Below are positions 1-8,856 of a stretch of DNA of 64,000 bases, in pieces. Every line of letters starts with the position of its first letter. Position 1 is the first letter of the stretch. A model generated the notes under the pieces. The model saw nothing but the letters and a program-made list of their open reading frames with translations, had not been told where the DNA came from and searched no databases. Made by a program: the position numbers and the translations under genes. Origin of the DNA: JAOPZW01 sp963803375 (GTDB taxonomy: Bacteria > Actinomycetota > Thermoleophilia > Solirubrobacterales > Solirubrobacteraceae); the NCBI GenBank assembly GCA_963803375.1, contig CAWDMB010000016.1:124001-188000 (forward strand), read 5' to 3'.

Positions 1-841
1 CGACCGCGAGGCGCTCGCGCACATGGGCGCCGACGCCCTCCTGCCAGGCCGGGAGCCTGACCGCGGGCTCGCGCTCGGTCCCGAGCACGCTGTAGCGCGG
101 CCGCCGCGCCGGGCGGGGGAAGCGATCGGAGGTCGTCGGCAGCACGCGGCAGGCGAGGCCGGCCACGTGGAAGGCCTCGACCGCGAGCTCGTTCCACGAG
201 CAGCTGCCCTCGACGACCGCGTGCAAGATCCCGGTGTCCCCATGGCGCTCGGCGAGCTCGACGAGCGCCGGCGCGAGGTGCCCCGTCCACGTCGGGCTGC
301 CGACCTGGTCGGTGACGACCGCGACCTCGTCGCGCTCCGCGCCGAGCGCGAGCATCGTGTCGACGAAGTTGCGTCCGCCCGCGCCGAAGAGCCAGGCGGT
401 GCGGACGATCGCATGCTCGGAGCCGCTCGCGGTGACCGCGCGCTCGCCCGCGAGCTTGGAGCGCCCGTAGGCGCCGAGTGGCGCGACCGGATCGGACTCG
501 ACCCACGGGCTCGCCTTGCCGCCGTCGAAGACGTAGTCGGTGGAGACGTGGACGAGGCGGATCCCGGCGGCCGCGGCGGCCTGCGCGACGACGCCCGCGC
601 CGTCGCCGTTGATCCGCGTCGCGGCGGCCTCGTGCGCCTCGGCGCCGTCGACGTCCGTCCAGGCGGCGCAGTTGACGACCGCCGCGGGGGCGCCCGCCGC
701 GAGCGCGCGCCGGACGTGGTCGGCGTCGGTGATGTCCAGTTCGGCGCGCGAGAGCGCGGTGACCTCGTGACCCAGCCGCGTGGCGGCGACGACGACGGCC
801 TGCCCGAGCATGCCCGCGGCTCCGGTGACCAGGAGTCGCAT
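1..841 (-). CDS. rmlD: dTDP-4-dehydrorhamnose reductase, 3' end cut by window edge
   Basis: This enzyme carries out the last step of dTDP-L-rhamnose synthesis, the NADPH-dependent reduction of dTDP-4-keto-rhamnose in the cytoplasm. About 280 residues are visible. The family usually has 280-300, so only a few C-terminal residues should lie beyond base 1. Seen in the translation: Rossmann motif VTGAAGMLGQ at the N-terminus, then VNCAAWTDVDGAE, VHVSTDYVFDG and the catalytic Tyr/Lys in YGRSK. The ATG at 841 sits directly before the first beta strand; an in-frame ATG at 850 would add three residues. The gene reads in the same direction as rmlA, which fits a rhamnose cluster continuing to the left. 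Confidence 0.9.
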   Translation of the reverse strand, partial: MRLLVTGAAGMLGQAVVVAATRLGHEVTALSRAELDITDADHVRRALAAGAPAAVVNCAAWTDVDGAEAHEAAATRINGDGAGVVAQAAAAAGIRLVHVSTDYVFDGGKASPWVESDPVAPLGAYGRSKLAGERAVTASGSEHAIVRTAWLFGAGGRNFVDTMLALGAERDEVAVVTDQVGSPTWTGHLAPALVELAERHGDTGILHAVVEGSCSWNELAVEAFHVAGLACRVLPTTSDRFPRPARRPRYSVLGTEREPAVRLPAWQEGVGAHVRERLAV

Positions 842-941
842 GCGGCCCATGTCATCACATCGCGCCCTGAGGGGTCCGGACCGGGGACCGAGGGCGAATG
901 CCCGATGTGCGGGGTGGGGCCTTACGGCCACCATTGCGAGC

Positions 942-1097
942 ATGTTCGATCTTCTCATCCACGACCCGGCGTTCCAGCACACGATCGGGCGCGAGGCAGC
1001 CGAGCGCCGGCGGCTCGCGCCGGCCGAGCGCGGGCGGCGCGCCCGCGCGCGCCGGCGACGCATCTTCGGCCCGTCGCTGCGCCCGCGGCCCGCGTAG
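942..1097 (+). CDS. small basic hypothetical protein (51 aa)
   Basis: I do not recognise this gene. It is a 51-codon frame lying between rmlD and rmlA on the opposite strand. It starts MFDLLIHDPAFQHTIGREAA and then becomes very arginine-rich. Short basic proteins of this style are common in actinobacteria. No good ribosome-binding site is visible, so it could be chance coding in a GC-rich gap. The rest of the 347-bp gap (842-1188) holds nothing I can support. Confidence 0.3.
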   Translation: MFDLLIHDPAFQHTIGREAAERRRLAPAERGRRARARRRRIFGPSLRPRPA

Positions 1098-1188
1098 CCA
1101 TGCTCTCCGGCACGCCGATCCTCGTGCTGCAGGCCCGCCAGGCCGTCGCGGAGCAGTTCGCGCCCGCGCCGGATCGGGCCCGCCGTCC

Positions 1189-2262
1189 TCAGAGGATCCC
1201 GATCTCCGAGTTGTCGCCGACGAGGAAGCGGTAGGCGCGCGGCTGGCGATCGCCGCGGCCGATGCGCACGTTGCGCCCGAGCAGCGAGGACTCCATGCGC
1301 CCGTCGAGGCCGACGACGGCCGAGCCGGCGAGCAGGATCGAGTGCTCGACCTCCGCGCGCTCGATTCGGCAGTCCTCGCCGATGGCCGTGTACGGGCCGA
1401 CGTAGCAGTCCACGAGCCGCGCCCCCGCGCCGATGACCGCGGGGCCGCGCACCGTCGAGCGCTCCAGCACGGCGCCGGCCTCCACGACGACGCGCCCGTC
1501 GCACTGGGAGTCGACGAGGTCGCCCTCGACGCGGCCGATCATCGTGTCGAGCACGAGCCGGTTGGCCGCAAGCATGTCCTCGAGACGGCCGGTGTCCTTC
1601 CACCAGCCCCGGACGACGTGGGGCTCGACGCGCCGGCCGCTGTCGACGAGGTGCTGGATCGCGTCGGTGATCTCGAGCTCGCCGCGGACGCTCGGCGCGA
1701 TCGCCCGCGCGGCCTCGTGGATCGCCGGCGTGAACATGTAGACGCCGACGAGCGCGAGGTCGGTCTTGGGCTCGGGCGGCTTCTCGGCCAGCGCCACGAC
1801 CCGCCCGTCGCGCAGCTCGGCGACCCCGAAGTGCTGAGGGTCGGGCACCGGGGTCAGGAGGATCAGCGCGTCGGGCTCGTGCTCGCGGAAGGCGGCGACG
1901 AGGTCGTCGATCCCGCCCTGTAGGAGGTTGTCGCCCAGGTACATGACGAACGCGCTGTCACCGAGGAACGGCTCGGCGGTCAGCACGGCGTGGGCCAGGC
2001 CCGCGGGCTCGTCCTGGACGATGTAGGTGATGCGCACCCCGAAGCTCGAGCCGTCGCCCGCGGCAGCGCGGATCTCGGCGCCGGTCTCGGGGGCGATGAT
2101 GATCCCGATCTCGTCGATCCCGGCGCGCGCCATCGCGTCGATCCCGTAGAAGAGCACCGGGCGGTTGGCGACGGGCACGAGCTGCTTGGCGCTCGTGTGG
2201 GTGATCGGGCGCAGCCGCGTCCCCCGGCCGCCGGACAGGATCAGCCCCTTCAGGCGTTCCAT
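1189..2262 (-). CDS. rmlA: glucose-1-phosphate thymidylyltransferase, long form
   Basis: It makes dTDP-glucose from dTTP and glucose 1-phosphate, the entry step to dTDP-rhamnose. The 357-aa protein opens MERLKGLILSGGRGTRLRPI, with the nucleotidyltransferase loop GGRGTRLRP and the signature SAKQLVPVANRP. The metal/sugar-binding Asp lies in MYLGDNLL. From about residue 250 to the end there are hexapeptide-type left-handed beta-helix repeats (VIGAGARLVD, AIGEDCRIE), which mark the ~355-aa long RmlA type rather than the ~290-aa short type. It is transcribed toward rmlD with 347 bp between them. Some proteins of this long type act in antibiotic-sugar pathways, but the adjacent rmlD favours rhamnose. 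Confidence 0.9.
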   Translation of the reverse strand: MERLKGLILSGGRGTRLRPITHTSAKQLVPVANRPVLFYGIDAMARAGIDEIGIIIAPETGAEIRAAAGDGSSFGVRITYIVQDEPAGLAHAVLTAEPFLGDSAFVMYLGDNLLQGGIDDLVAAFREHEPDALILLTPVPDPQHFGVAELRDGRVVALAEKPPEPKTDLALVGVYMFTPAIHEAARAIAPSVRGELEITDAIQHLVDSGRRVEPHVVRGWWKDTGRLEDMLAANRLVLDTMIGRVEGDLVDSQCDGRVVVEAGAVLERSTVRGPAVIGAGARLVDCYVGPYTAIGEDCRIERAEVEHSILLAGSAVVGLDGRMESSLLGRNVRIGRGDRQPRAYRFLVGDNSEIGIL

Positions 2263-2376
2263 CGCGGGGCGACCCTAGTGGCTTTCTGGCGCACGTTGCG
2301 CCGAGGCCGCCGCCGGCCCGTTGATGGTCGCGTGGCAGCGGCGACGAACGACGGCGCGGCACGTCGACGGTTCGCG

Positions 2377-2850
2377 TCAGTACACCCCGCCGAGCTTGCG
2401 GTGGTCCCACGTCGCGCGGCGGCGCTCGACGAACTGCAGCGCCACCCGCTTGGGCGCCTGCGCGGCGACCATCTCGAGGACCTCGGGCGCGAGCGCGTCG
2501 AGGGCGCCGGCGCCCGTGTACTTCACGAACAGCTCGCGCCCGAAGCGCTCGACCGCGTCGACGTCGCGGTGCAGCACGACGTCGCACTCGAGCATCGCGC
2601 CGCGCAGCTCGCGGTACTCGTCGCCGGCGTCGACCTCCACGGTGGCGCGCGGGTCGCGCTCGAGGTTGCGCGCCTTCTGCGAGGCGCGGTAGGTCCACGC
2701 CCACAGCTCCCCGTCGCGCACGACGTACCAGAGCGGCATCAGGTGGGGCACTCCGCGCACGCCGTTCGTCGCGCAGATGACCGTGCGCTCCTCGGCGAGG
2801 AGCGCCTCGACCTCCTCGTCGGTCAGCTCGATCTGCTTGCGACGGCTCAC
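2377..2850 (-). CDS. pyridoxamine 5'-phosphate oxidase-like FMN protein
   Basis: A 157-aa split-barrel protein of the PPOX/F420 superfamily. These bind FMN or F420 and reduce or oxidise small cofactors or heme products; the substrate here is unknown. Seen: an early ATNGVRGVPHLMPLWYVV strand, ARNLERDPRATVEVDAG, a common phrase in these proteins, and a C-terminal ATWDHRKLGGVY. The start is GTG, and its GTGA overlaps the TGA of pafBC by four bases, so translation is probably coupled. The coupling suggests shared expression but does not prove a role in the DNA-damage response. Confidence 0.8.
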   Translation of the reverse strand: MSRRKQIELTDEEVEALLAEERTVICATNGVRGVPHLMPLWYVVRDGELWAWTYRASQKARNLERDPRATVEVDAGDEYRELRGAMLECDVVLHRDVDAVERFGRELFVKYTGAGALDALAPEVLEMVAAQAPKRVALQFVERRRATWDHRKLGGVY

Positions 2851-4889
2851 CGCAGGCGCGCCACGGCGCGGCGGACCGCCTCGCGGGCGTCGGCGGGCTC
2901 GAGGACCGCCGCGTCGCCGGCCTCGCGCAGCACCTCGCGCACGAGCCAGTCGGCGCCCTTGAACGGCACCTCGACGACGATCGAGCCGTCCTCGAGCTCC
3001 TGCGCGACCTTGCGGGTCTCGCGCTCCCAGCGCGCGCGCTCGGGCGAGATCCAGACGCGGGCCGTGCGCGAGGCCTCGACCTCGCCCGTGCGCGGCCAGC
3101 CGTCGACGTCGGCCGCGGGGTCCACCTCCGGTCGCGGCACGAACGGCGTGTCGGTCACCGCCGCGTGCTTGATGCGGTCCAGGCGGAAGTGGCGGACGTC
3201 GTCGCGCGCGGGGTCGAAGCTCGCGACGTACCAGCCCTCCTGGCCGTTGATGAGCGCGTAGGGCTCGACGGTCCGCGCGGAGAACTCGTCCTCGTTGGCC
3301 TTGTAGTAGTCCAGGCGCAGCAGCCTGCGGCGCGCGATTGCCTCGTTGACGACGTGGGCGATCGCCGAGTCGTCGGCCGCGGCCGACGCCACCTGCAGGC
3401 CCTGCTCCATCGGATCGGCGCCGAGCGCGGCCACGATCTTCGCGCGCGCGCTCGTGAGCGCGCCCTCGGGCAGGTGCTCGCCGATGAGGTCGATCGCGGC
3501 CACGAGCGCCTTGGCCTCGACGGGGAGCAGCCGCGCGGGACGGGCGAAGTTGTCGGAGTAGGGCTCGGGGTCGATCTCGATCCAGCCGTCGTCGCCGACC
3601 TCGGCGTAGAGGACGTAGGAGCCGCCGCCGAAGTTCACGACGTTGAGCACGTTGACGTCCTCGCGCAGCTCGGCCTCGGACAGCTTCAGGCGCTCGCACA
3701 CGCCCTCGCTGCGCAGGCGCTCGCCCGCGCGCCCGGCCTCGATCAGCACGGAGGCCAGCGTGACGAGCCGCGCGAAGCGCTCGGGCCGGATCGTCGCCTC
3801 GCGACCGCGCTCGTCGTCGGAGGCCTCGACGTGGCCGTTGCCGCCGGCGTGCACGGGCACCGCGGGGGCCAGGCGCGGCATGCGGTCGTGGCGCTCGGCC
3901 AGCAGCCCGATGCGCTCGTGCACCGCGCTGGCCAGCGCCGGTGGACCCTCGACGCGGGCGTGCTCGCCGAGCGCGAGCACCCACGAGGCGAGCTGGCGCA
4001 CGCTCGCGTACGGCGTCGAGAACAGCACGCCGCCAGCGGCCGGGGCGACCTCGCCGAAGCGCCCGAAGTGGCGCTCGACCTGCCAGGCGATCCGGTCGGA
4101 GACCCAGACCCGCGCGGTGTCCTCGATCTCGCCGTACTGCCACTCGGCCCGGTTGGCGAAGGCGCGCGGGTCGAAGTCGCGCGGGCGCTTGAAGTCGTGC
4201 TCGGACTTGGTCGCGTAGGCGACCTTGCCGCGGATCCGCGAGAGCCGGAAGACGCGCAGCGCGCGGCGCTCGTGCGAGCGCCCGAGCACGTAGAACTGGC
4301 CGCCCTGGAAGAGCAGGTGGTACGGGTCGACCCTGCGCGCACCGGTCGCGTCGCGCTCCATCGTGTAGTAGTCGAACGTGACCGTCTTCTGGCGGAAGAT
4401 CGCGGTCTCGATCTTGGCCAGGCGATGGGAGAGCTCGTGGCCGCCGGCCTCGCCACGGACGCCGAGGGCGAGCGAGCGCTGGTCGGGCGCCCGCAGCGGC
4501 GAGGGCCGGCCCCAGGAGATCTGCTGGAGCGCGAGCCGCAGCGGCTCGGCGTAGGCGAACTCGCCGTCGAGGAGGGTCAGCGCGAACTGCAGCGCGGCGA
4601 GCTCCTCGTCGCTGAAGGCGATGGCGGGGAGGTGGAAGTTCTCGGGGCGCAGCGAATAGTTCTCCTGCTCGGCGGCGCCGTCGACCGGACGCTCGACCGT
4701 GAGCTGGATGCCCAGCGACTCGAGCTCGGCGCGGTCCGCGTAGAAGCGCCGCGCGAACGCGTCCTCGTTCATCCCGGCATAGCCCTCGACGTCGCGGCGG
4801 ATCTCGTGCGCCGTGACCGGGCGCCGCTCGGCCATGAGGTAGGAGATGAGCGAGAGCTGGCGGATCAGCTTCTCGGTGTCCTTGGCCAT
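2847..4889 (-). CDS. pafBC: fused PafB-PafC WYL-domain transcriptional regulator
   Basis: A 680-aa protein with two copies of the winged-helix plus WYL architecture. The first HTH covers about residues 1-75 (LIRQLSLISYLMAERRPVTA) with a WYL domain around 160-260 (FDYYTMERDATGARRVDPYH). The second HTH starts near 350 and the second WYL domain spans roughly 510-600 (LDYYKANEDEFSARTVEPYA). In actinobacteria PafB and PafC form a heterodimer that activates many DNA-damage genes independently of RecA/LexA; here they are one chain, a known variant. The usual proteasome-ligase neighbour pafA is not in the window. It overlaps the downstream oxidase-like gene by four bases. Confidence 0.85.
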   Translation of the reverse strand: MAKDTEKLIRQLSLISYLMAERRPVTAHEIRRDVEGYAGMNEDAFARRFYADRAELESLGIQLTVERPVDGAAEQENYSLRPENFHLPAIAFSDEELAALQFALTLLDGEFAYAEPLRLALQQISWGRPSPLRAPDQRSLALGVRGEAGGHELSHRLAKIETAIFRQKTVTFDYYTMERDATGARRVDPYHLLFQGGQFYVLGRSHERRALRVFRLSRIRGKVAYATKSEHDFKRPRDFDPRAFANRAEWQYGEIEDTARVWVSDRIAWQVERHFGRFGEVAPAAGGVLFSTPYASVRQLASWVLALGEHARVEGPPALASAVHERIGLLAERHDRMPRLAPAVPVHAGGNGHVEASDDERGREATIRPERFARLVTLASVLIEAGRAGERLRSEGVCERLKLSEAELREDVNVLNVVNFGGGSYVLYAEVGDDGWIEIDPEPYSDNFARPARLLPVEAKALVAAIDLIGEHLPEGALTSARAKIVAALGADPMEQGLQVASAAADDSAIAHVVNEAIARRRLLRLDYYKANEDEFSARTVEPYALINGQEGWYVASFDPARDDVRHFRLDRIKHAAVTDTPFVPRPEVDPAADVDGWPRTGEVEASRTARVWISPERARWERETRKVAQELEDGSIVVEVPFKGADWLVREVLREAGDAAVLEPADAREAVRRAVARLR

Positions 4890-4990
4890 GGACGCCCAAG
4901 ACTAGAACCGCCCGGGCGACGACCGGCCGCCGGGTGCCGGGCGCGCCGGAGTTTGCGGTCTTTCGTGGCGGTTCGGGCGAGCGGCGGGCC

Positions 4991-5998
4991 TCAGGCCGCC
5001 TGCCGCTCGCGCGCCTCGTCGACCGCGCCGAAGTAGGCGCTTGCGCCGATGCCGCGGTCGAACGGCGTCCACGAGGCGCCCGGCGCCAGCCCCTTCTCGA
5101 GGCGGTCGAAGGAGCCCAGCCGCCCGCCGAGGTTGTCGAGGAAGTGCACGAGCGTGGCCTCGCGCGTGCAGGGAACGACCGGGCTGCCGTGCTCGAGCGA
5201 GCCGTGATGGCTGAGGATGATGTGCAGCACGGCCTGCGCGGTCGTCGGCGGGAAGCCCGCGACCGCCTCGATCTCGCGGCGGATGCGGAAGTAGCCGAGC
5301 GCGATCTCGCCCTGCAGGCGGCCGGCGTCGGTGAGGTCGATGGCCGCGGGGTCGATCGTGTAGGCCTCGAGCTTGCCGATGTCGTGCAGGAGCGCGCCGG
5401 TGACCGCGACGTCGCGGTCGATGCCGGGGAAGAGCGCGGCCAGCGCGCTGGCGCCCTGGGCCACCGACAGGCAGTGCTCGAGCAGCCCGTGGGCGTAGGC
5501 CTGGTGGAAGTGCTTGGCCGCCGGCGCCCGGCGGAACTCGGGCCACGTCCGGGCGCCGGGGCCGAGGGTCCGGTCGAGCAGCGCGCGCAGGTGGGGGTCC
5601 TGCACGGTGGCCACGAGCGCGTGGAGGTCCTCCTCCATGCGCTCGGCGGGCCGTGGCGGGCCGTCGAGGAGGTCGCCGGGATCGAAGGAGCCGGACGCGG
5701 CTTCGCGCACGGAGCGCAGTGCGAGCTGCGGGCCCCACCGCGGGTGGACCTCGAAGCGCCCGGCGACGCGCACCGGCGTGCCGGCGCGGCAGAGCTCGCG
5801 TGCGCGGGCGACGTCGTCCCACACGATCGCGGCCAGGTGGCCAGAGCGGTCACCGAGGACGAGCCGCAGGAAGTCGCCGCCGCCGCGCCGCGTGCGCACC
5901 TCGGCCGACCGGACGAGGAGGACCTGGTCCAGCTCCTGGCCGTCGAGGAGATCGCGCACGAGCACGGGCCGAACCGTAGGTCCCGGCGCGGACGACAT
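4991..5998 (-). CDS. OB-fold/HD-domain 3'-5' exonuclease, YhaM-like
   Basis: A 335-aa protein with an N-terminal OB fold (about residues 10-95, VLVRDLLDGQELDQVLLVR) and a C-terminal metal-dependent HD domain. HD residues are visible in LLHDIGKLEAY and in the later IILSHHGSLEHGSP. This order matches the YhaM family of 3'-to-5' exoribonucleases, which trim RNA or single-stranded DNA. The ATG at 5998 is chosen over the one at 6013 because GAGGA lies about 7 bases upstream of it. It is separated from pafBC by about 100 bp. A general HD phosphohydrolase is the alternative. Confidence 0.75.
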   Translation of the reverse strand: MSSAPGPTVRPVLVRDLLDGQELDQVLLVRSAEVRTRRGGGDFLRLVLGDRSGHLAAIVWDDVARARELCRAGTPVRVAGRFEVHPRWGPQLALRSVREAASGSFDPGDLLDGPPRPAERMEEDLHALVATVQDPHLRALLDRTLGPGARTWPEFRRAPAAKHFHQAYAHGLLEHCLSVAQGASALAALFPGIDRDVAVTGALLHDIGKLEAYTIDPAAIDLTDAGRLQGEIALGYFRIRREIEAVAGFPPTTAQAVLHIILSHHGSLEHGSPVVPCTREATLVHFLDNLGGRLGSFDRLEKGLAPGASWTPFDRGIGASAYFGAVDEARERQAA

Positions 5999-6051
5999 AG
6001 GGTGTCCTCGCATGGTGTGATGGTCGCCGGCACGAAGGAGGATCTGACCCG

Positions 6052-6729
6052 ATGCAGACTGCGCTCGTGACGGGCGGGACCGGCGGCCTGGGGGCCGCGG
6101 TCACCCGCGCCTTCCTCGACGACGGCCGGCGCGTCGTCGTGCCCTGGGTGGCGGAGGCGGAGCTCGAGCGCGCGCGCGAGCACGAGCGCCTCGAGCTCGT
6201 CCGGGCCGACCTCACCGACCCCGCGGACGTGGCCGGCGTCGTCGACGTCGCCGGGCCGCAGCTGCGCGCGGTCGTCAACCTCGTCGGCGGGTTCGATGCG
6301 CCCGGGCGCGTCCACGAGACCCCCGTCGAGGCCTTCGAGGGGCAGCTGCGCCTGAACCTGCGGCCCACCTACCTCGTCTGCGCGGCGGCGCTGCCCGTGC
6401 TGCTCGCGGCCGGCGAGGGCGCCGTCGTTTGCGTGAGCTCGCGCGCGGCGCTGATGCCGTTCCCCGGCGCGGCCGGGTACGTGACCGCGAAGGCCGCCGT
6501 GCTCGCGTTCGTCGACGCGCTCGACGTCGAGTACCGCGACGACGGCATCCGCGCCAACGCGATCCTGCCCTCGACGATCGACACGCCCGGCAACCGCGCG
6601 GCGATGCCCGGCGCCGACCATGCGCGCTGGGTGGCGCCCGAGCAGATCGCCGCCGTGATCACGCACCTGTGCTCCGACGCGGCGGTGGCCACGAGCGGCG
6701 CGCACGTGCCCGTCTACGGGCGCGCGTGA
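6052..6729 (+). CDS. short-chain dehydrogenase/reductase
   Basis: A 225-aa classical SDR. The cofactor loop TGGTGGLG is at residues 7-14 and the catalytic Tyr-x3-Lys is seen as YVTAK, with a serine upstream in VCVSSRAAL. The substrate cannot be read from the sequence. GGAGG sits well placed before the ATG. It is divergent from the OB/HD exonuclease gene and followed 24 bp later by the PhaC-like gene. Confidence 0.85.
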   Translation: MQTALVTGGTGGLGAAVTRAFLDDGRRVVVPWVAEAELERAREHERLELVRADLTDPADVAGVVDVAGPQLRAVVNLVGGFDAPGRVHETPVEAFEGQLRLNLRPTYLVCAAALPVLLAAGEGAVVCVSSRAALMPFPGAAGYVTAKAAVLAFVDALDVEYRDDGIRANAILPSTIDTPGNRAAMPGADHARWVAPEQIAAVITHLCSDAAVATSGAHVPVYGRA

Positions 6730-6753
6730 CGGCCCTACACTGCGGGCGCGCCG

Positions 6754-7860
6754 ATGCTCTCGCTGCCGCGCCCCCGCCTGCCGCACCCCGCCGCCGCGGC
6801 GGCGAACGTCTTCGACGCCATCTTCGGCGCCGGTCTGGCCGACCTGCGCCCGACGCCGGCGCGGATCGTCGACGAGGCGCCGCAGCGCACGCTGCTGCGC
6901 TACCTGCGCGCCGGCGACGCGGTCGCGGGGCGCGACGACCCGGTGCTGCTCGTGCCGCCGCTCGCCGCGCCGGCGCGCTGCTTCGACCTGCGCCGCGGCT
7001 GCTCGCTGGCCGAGCATCTGCTCGCGCTCGGCCACCCGACCTACCAGCTCGACTACGGGCCGATCGGCTTCTCCGATCGCGAGCTCGGACTCGAGCACTG
7101 GATCCGCGACGTCGTGCCGACGGCGGTGCGCCGCGTGAGCGAGGACGCCGGCGATCGGCCCGTCGCCGTCGTCGGCTGGTGTCTGGGCGGCATCATGTCC
7201 GCGCTCGCGCTCGCGGCCGATCCGTCGCTGCCGGTGCGCGCGTTGGCGATGGTCGCGAGCCCCGTCGACTTCTCGCGCGTGCGCGTGATATCGCCGCTGC
7301 GACCCGTCGCCGGCCTCGCCGACGGCGCGCTCGGCACCGCGATCTACCGCGTGCTCGGCGTCGCGCCCGCGCCGCTCGTGCGCCGGGCGTTCCGCCTCGC
7401 CTCGCTCGACAGGGAGCTCGCGCGCCCGTTCGCGGTCGCCGCGCACCTCGACGACCGCGAGTTCCTGGCCCAGATCGAGGCGGTCGACCACTTCATCGAC
7501 GGCATGCACGCGTACCCGGGGCGCACGATGGGCCAGCTCTACCACCGCTTCTTCCGCGTCAACGAGCTCGCCGCGGGGCGGCTGACGCTGGGCGCCGACG
7601 TCGTCGACCTCGCCGACGTCCGCGTCCGCGTCCTCGCCGTTGCCGGCGACCGCGACGCGCTCGCGCCGCGGGCCGCCGTGCACCACGTCGCCGAGCTGCT
7701 CGTGCGCGCGCCGGAGGTCGCCCTGCGCACGGGACCGGGCGGGCACCTCGGCGTCCTCACCGGGCGCGCGGCGCGGGCGACGACGTGGTCGTGGATCGAC
7801 GCGTTCTTCGCCGGCCACGGCCCGCGACCCGCGCAACGGCCGCTGCGCGCCGCCGCCTAG
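6754..7860 (+). CDS. PhaC-like alpha/beta hydrolase
   Basis: A 368-aa alpha/beta-hydrolase related to polyhydroxyalkanoate synthases. The nucleophile elbow is GWCLGG, with Cys where most hydrolases have Ser, as in PHA synthases. An acid residue lies in VAGDRDALAP and a histidine in GPGGHLGVL. It lacks the long N-terminus of class I synthases and has no phasin, PhaA/B or PhaE partner nearby, so polymer synthesis is unproven. An acyl-transferring or lipase-like role remains possible. It sits just downstream of the SDR and may be co-transcribed with it. Confidence 0.7.
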   Translation: MLSLPRPRLPHPAAAAANVFDAIFGAGLADLRPTPARIVDEAPQRTLLRYLRAGDAVAGRDDPVLLVPPLAAPARCFDLRRGCSLAEHLLALGHPTYQLDYGPIGFSDRELGLEHWIRDVVPTAVRRVSEDAGDRPVAVVGWCLGGIMSALALAADPSLPVRALAMVASPVDFSRVRVISPLRPVAGLADGALGTAIYRVLGVAPAPLVRRAFRLASLDRELARPFAVAAHLDDREFLAQIEAVDHFIDGMHAYPGRTMGQLYHRFFRVNELAAGRLTLGADVVDLADVRVRVLAVAGDRDALAPRAAVHHVAELLVRAPEVALRTGPGGHLGVLTGRAARATTWSWIDAFFAGHGPRPAQRPLRAAA

Positions 7861-7884
7861 GCGGCCGCTACCCTGGGCGCCCGC

Positions 7885-8856
7885 ATGCGCCGCCCCGTCT
7901 TCCTGCTCGTCCTGCTCGCGCTCACCGTCGGCGCGCCCCGGGCCGCCGCGCAGGAGCCCGCGCGCGTGCGTGCCGGCGTCTCGGCCGGCGGCGTCGACCT
8001 CTCGAACCTCACGGCCGTGGAGGCCAAGGCGAAGCTCGAGGCCGAGCTCTGGCCGCGGCTGAACCGCGACATCGTCCTCGGCACGGGCGCGCACCCGTGG
8101 TTCCTCGAGGTCACGACGGCCCGGCTGCGCCTCGACAGCTTCGGCACCGCGCTGAGGGCAGTCGCCGCCAAGCGCGGCGTCACGCGCGTCGAGCCGCGGA
8201 TCACCCACTCGCGCGCGGCGGTCGAGGCCTTCGTCGAGCGCGTGGCCAAGCGCATCCGCCGTGCGCCGCGCAACGCCCGGGCGCGGATCACGCTGCGGCG
8301 CATCCTGCGCACGCGCGGGCGCCCGGGCCGGGCGCTCGACGTCGGGCGGGTGCGGGCGCGGATCGACGCCGCGCTCCAGGACCCGCGGGCGCCCCGCGTC
8401 CTGCACGAGAACACGGTCGTGCGCCCACGCTTCGACACGAGGGCCATGCGTCGCGCCTACGCCACCGTCATCACGATCGACCGCGCGCGCTTCCGCCTGC
8501 GCCTGTTCAAGGGCTTCCGCGTCGTGCGCAGCTACGGCGTGGCCGTCGGCCGGCCGGCCTACCCGACTCCGACGGGGCGCTTCGCGATCACGAGCAAGCA
8601 GGTCAACCCCGTGTGGTCGGTCCCCAACTCGCCGTGGGCGGGCGAGCTCGCGGGCTCGACCGTCGACGGCGGCTCGGCGGCGAACCCGCTGAAGGCGCGT
8701 TGGATGGGGCTCGCGGGCGGCGTCGGCATCCACGGGACCGGCGAGGACTGGTCGATCGGCCGCCGCGCCTCGCACGGCTGCATCCGCATGCACGTCTCCG
8801 ACGTCGTCGCGCTCTTCGGCCGCGTCCCGCTCGGGACGCCGGTCCTCATCCGGTAG
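7885..8856 (+). CDS. secreted L,D-transpeptidase (YkuD domain)
   Basis: A 323-aa exported enzyme that makes or edits 3-3 peptide cross-links in peptidoglycan. An N-terminal signal peptide (MRRPVFLLVLLALTVGAPRA) ends near residue 22. A putative peptidoglycan-binding/VanW-like domain spans about 30-180. The YkuD domain runs from about 190 to the end with the catalytic signature HGTGEDWSIG...SHGCIRM, where Cys is the nucleophile. Its last 11 bases overlap the end of the opposing membrane-protein gene. Confidence 0.88.
   Translation: MRRPVFLLVLLALTVGAPRAAAQEPARVRAGVSAGGVDLSNLTAVEAKAKLEAELWPRLNRDIVLGTGAHPWFLEVTTARLRLDSFGTALRAVAAKRGVTRVEPRITHSRAAVEAFVERVAKRIRRAPRNARARITLRRILRTRGRPGRALDVGRVRARIDAALQDPRAPRVLHENTVVRPRFDTRAMRRAYATVITIDRARFRLRLFKGFRVVRSYGVAVGRPAYPTPTGRFAITSKQVNPVWSVPNSPWAGELAGSTVDGGSAANPLKARWMGLAGGVGIHGTGEDWSIGRRASHGCIRMHVSDVVALFGRVPLGTPVLIR

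Noticed and set aside
1099..1234. Possible 45-aa plus-strand protein after the small ORF at 942
   Set aside because: It overlaps the 3' end of rmlA on the other strand and has no family resemblance.
2377..8793. A 2138-codon open frame on the minus strand
   Set aside because: It runs antisense or out of frame through several well-supported genes and is open only because of high GC. Only its last 157 codons are a real gene.
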